NCBI GenBank assembly: GCA_022736535.1
Contig: DZCT01000323.1
Coordinates: forward strand, 1-5,919
Source of the DNA: Desulfatirhabdium butyrativorans
Lineage (GTDB): Bacteria > Desulfobacterota > Desulfobacteria > Desulfobacterales > JAIFKL01
Reading direction: 5' to 3'
Length of the DNA stretch: 5,919 nt
In this document: positions 4,897 to 5,919 of the stretch, one piece after another
Layout: each line of letters opens with the position of its first letter
Position numbering within the stretch: position 1 is the first letter of the stretch
Notes under the pieces: generated by a model
The model's input: only the letters and a program-made list of their open reading frames with translations
The model's database searches: none
What the model was told of the DNA's origin: nothing
Program-made: the position numbers and the translations under genes

Positions 4897-5919
4897 CTAC
4901 CTCCCTAAAATCGTAACATTTCCGTAAAGTCCGACGCCGCCGATATTGTGAATCAGCCCGAATTCGGGATTTTTGACCTGAATGGCGCCGGCTTCGCCCC
5001 GGAGTTGCAGCACAACGGTTCTGACCTGAGAGCCGCCGGTCGCGCCGATGGGATGTCCTTTGGAGAGCAGTCCGCCGTCAACATTCACGGGAATGCTGCC
5101 GTCTTTGTAGGTCTCTTTGCTCCGAATCAGGTCTTTGCCTTCGCCCGGCTTTGCAAATCCCAGGTTTTCATAAGCCATCATTTCCGCGATGGTGAAACAG
5201 TCGTGAACCTCTGCCACGTCAATGTCTTTGGGACCGATGCCTGCCATCTTGTAAGCCTGCTCTCCTGCCTGCTGTGCAACCGTCAGTCCGGTAAACAGGT
5301 CTCTTCCTGCCAGATTCACCGCGGTGCTTGCCGCGCCCAAGCCCTTAATCCAGACCGGCTTTTTGGAGAAAATTTTTGCTTTTTCCTCATTGGCAACGAT
5401 AATGCAGGAACTGCCGTCAGCATTCGCGCAGCAGTCACCGGTACGCAAGGGGCTGGCAACCGGCGCCGCCATCCGGTCTTCGGGATTGGAGAACATTTCC
5501 AGCGTGACGCCTTTGCGATACGCGGCTTTTTCATTCAGTTCGCCATAAGTGCCTGCTTTCACACGGATAAGAGCGAGGTCTTCGGGCGTAGTGCCGTATT
5601 TTGCCATGTGAGCGCGGGCATACATCGCGTAATAAGCGGGCATCATAGTACCGAAGGGGCTTTCCCACTGAATATCCGCGCCGCGTCCCATGCGCTCCTG
5701 CGATTCGGCGGAAGAAATTTCCGACATTTTCTGAAAACCGATAACCGCCACCACATCATGAAGCCCGGAGGATACCAGCGAATAAGCCAATCTCAGTCCC
5801 ATGCTGCTGGAAGAACACAGGGTTTCCACGTAAAACGTGGGCTGCGGATTCAGTCCGAGATATTCTGCAAAAACGCCTGCGGGTGAACGCTGTTTATCGT
5901 ATTCCGGCGCGGAACAGAT
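4897..5919 (-). CDS. SCP2-type thiolase (acetyl-CoA acyltransferase family), N-terminus outside the window
   Basis: The frame is open to the right edge, giving 340 visible residues of a protein that usually has about 385-400, so some 45-60 N-terminal residues are missing. In visible-fragment numbering, Cys35 (ETLCSSSSMGL) is the expected acyl-carrying nucleophile. VHDCF (238-242) is the His/Cys motif typical of SCP2-type thiolases. GHPIGATG (288-295) holds the second catalytic His, and NIGGVGLYG (325-333) is the C-terminal glycine loop. All catalytic motifs are intact. The enzyme should cleave a 3-ketoacyl-CoA with free CoA, or run the reverse condensation. A GTG at 5829 is in frame but would start four residues before the catalytic Cys and delete the N-terminal half of the first thiolase domain, so it is rejected as the start. 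The adjacent DUF35 gene suggests a two-subunit thiolase as in BbsAB or archaeal acetoacetyl-CoA thiolase. The substrate is not determined. Confidence 0.93.
   Translation of the reverse strand: MCSAPEYDKQRSPAGVFAEYLGLNPQPTFYVETLCSSSSMGLRLAYSLVSSGLHDVVAVIGFQKMSEISSAESQERMGRGADIQWESPFGTMMPAYYAMYARAHMAKYGTTPEDLALIRVKAGTYGELNEKAAYRKGVTLEMFSNPEDRMAAPVASPLRTGDCCANADGSSCIIVANEEKAKIFSKKPVWIKGLGAASTAVNLAGRDLFTGLTVAQQAGEQAYKMAGIGPKDIDVAEVHDCFTIAEMMAYENLGFAKPGEGKDLIRSKETYKDGSIPVNVDGGLLSKGHPIGATGGSQVRTVVLQLRGEAGAIQVKNPEFGLIHNIGGVGLYGNVTILGR
4900..4906 (-). promoter_or_regulatory. Shine-Dalgarno site inside the thiolase end
   Basis: AGGGAGG is encoded by the last two sense codons of the thiolase (Gly-Arg) plus the preceding base, just before its TAG stop. 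It lies 8 bases before the ATG of the DUF35 gene. A ribosome finishing the thiolase would cover this site, so translation of the two genes is probably coupled. Confidence 0.8.

Noticed and set aside
5827..5829. GTG as start of the thiolase
   Set aside because: The frame stays open to the window edge with thiolase-like sequence upstream, and this start would leave only four residues before the catalytic Cys.
4948..5886. Long plus-strand open frame of 312 codons opposite the thiolase
   Set aside because: It is antisense to a clear thiolase with all catalytic motifs. The translation has no recognisable domain, and it is best explained as a codon-bias shadow.

Overview
The window reads as a piece of an anaerobic acyl-CoA degradation locus, probably from a Desulfobacterota bacterium (Desulfobacterales-like sulfate reducer). 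This placement is inference. It rests on the gene types (a thiolase paired with a DUF35 zinc-ribbon protein, and a dehydrogenase-hydratase fusion in the order common in Archaea and Desulfobacterota) and on palindromic intergenic repeats of a kind I associate with large, repeat-rich Desulfobacterales genomes. No rRNA, tRNA or marker gene is present to confirm it.

All five genes lie on the minus strand, so transcription runs from right to left. In that order they are: an SCP2-type thiolase cut by the right edge (4897-5919); a DUF35 zinc-ribbon/OB-fold protein starting 5 bases after it (4460-4891); a stand-alone enoyl-CoA hydratase resembling cyclohexadienoyl-CoA hydratases (3521-4291); a small FMN reductase with an iron-sulfur-flavoprotein-like cysteine cluster (2318-2893); and a 679-residue 3-hydroxyacyl-CoA dehydrogenase/enoyl-CoA hydratase fusion (195-2234). 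Together these cover hydration, 3-hydroxy oxidation and thiolytic cleavage of a CoA thioester. No acyl-CoA dehydrogenase or CoA ligase is visible here. The true substrate is not readable from the window; aromatic-derived or ordinary fatty acyl-CoAs are both possible.

The gene gaps are unusually structured. The left edge (1-200) holds a palindromic repeat remnant, two inverted copies of a GTAGGGG repeat and a solo arm of a second repeat that runs into the stop codon of the fusion gene. The 83-base gap at 2235-2317 has a 7-base tandem repeat. The 627-base gap at 2894-3520 has a promoter candidate and three separate inverted-repeat structures. The 168-base gap at 4292-4459 has three copies of a GGTGGGCAT hairpin repeat. 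Only the thiolase-DUF35 junction is tight. The repeats fall into at least three families, two of them with copies at both ends of the window, which points to dispersed non-autonomous elements that favour gene ends.
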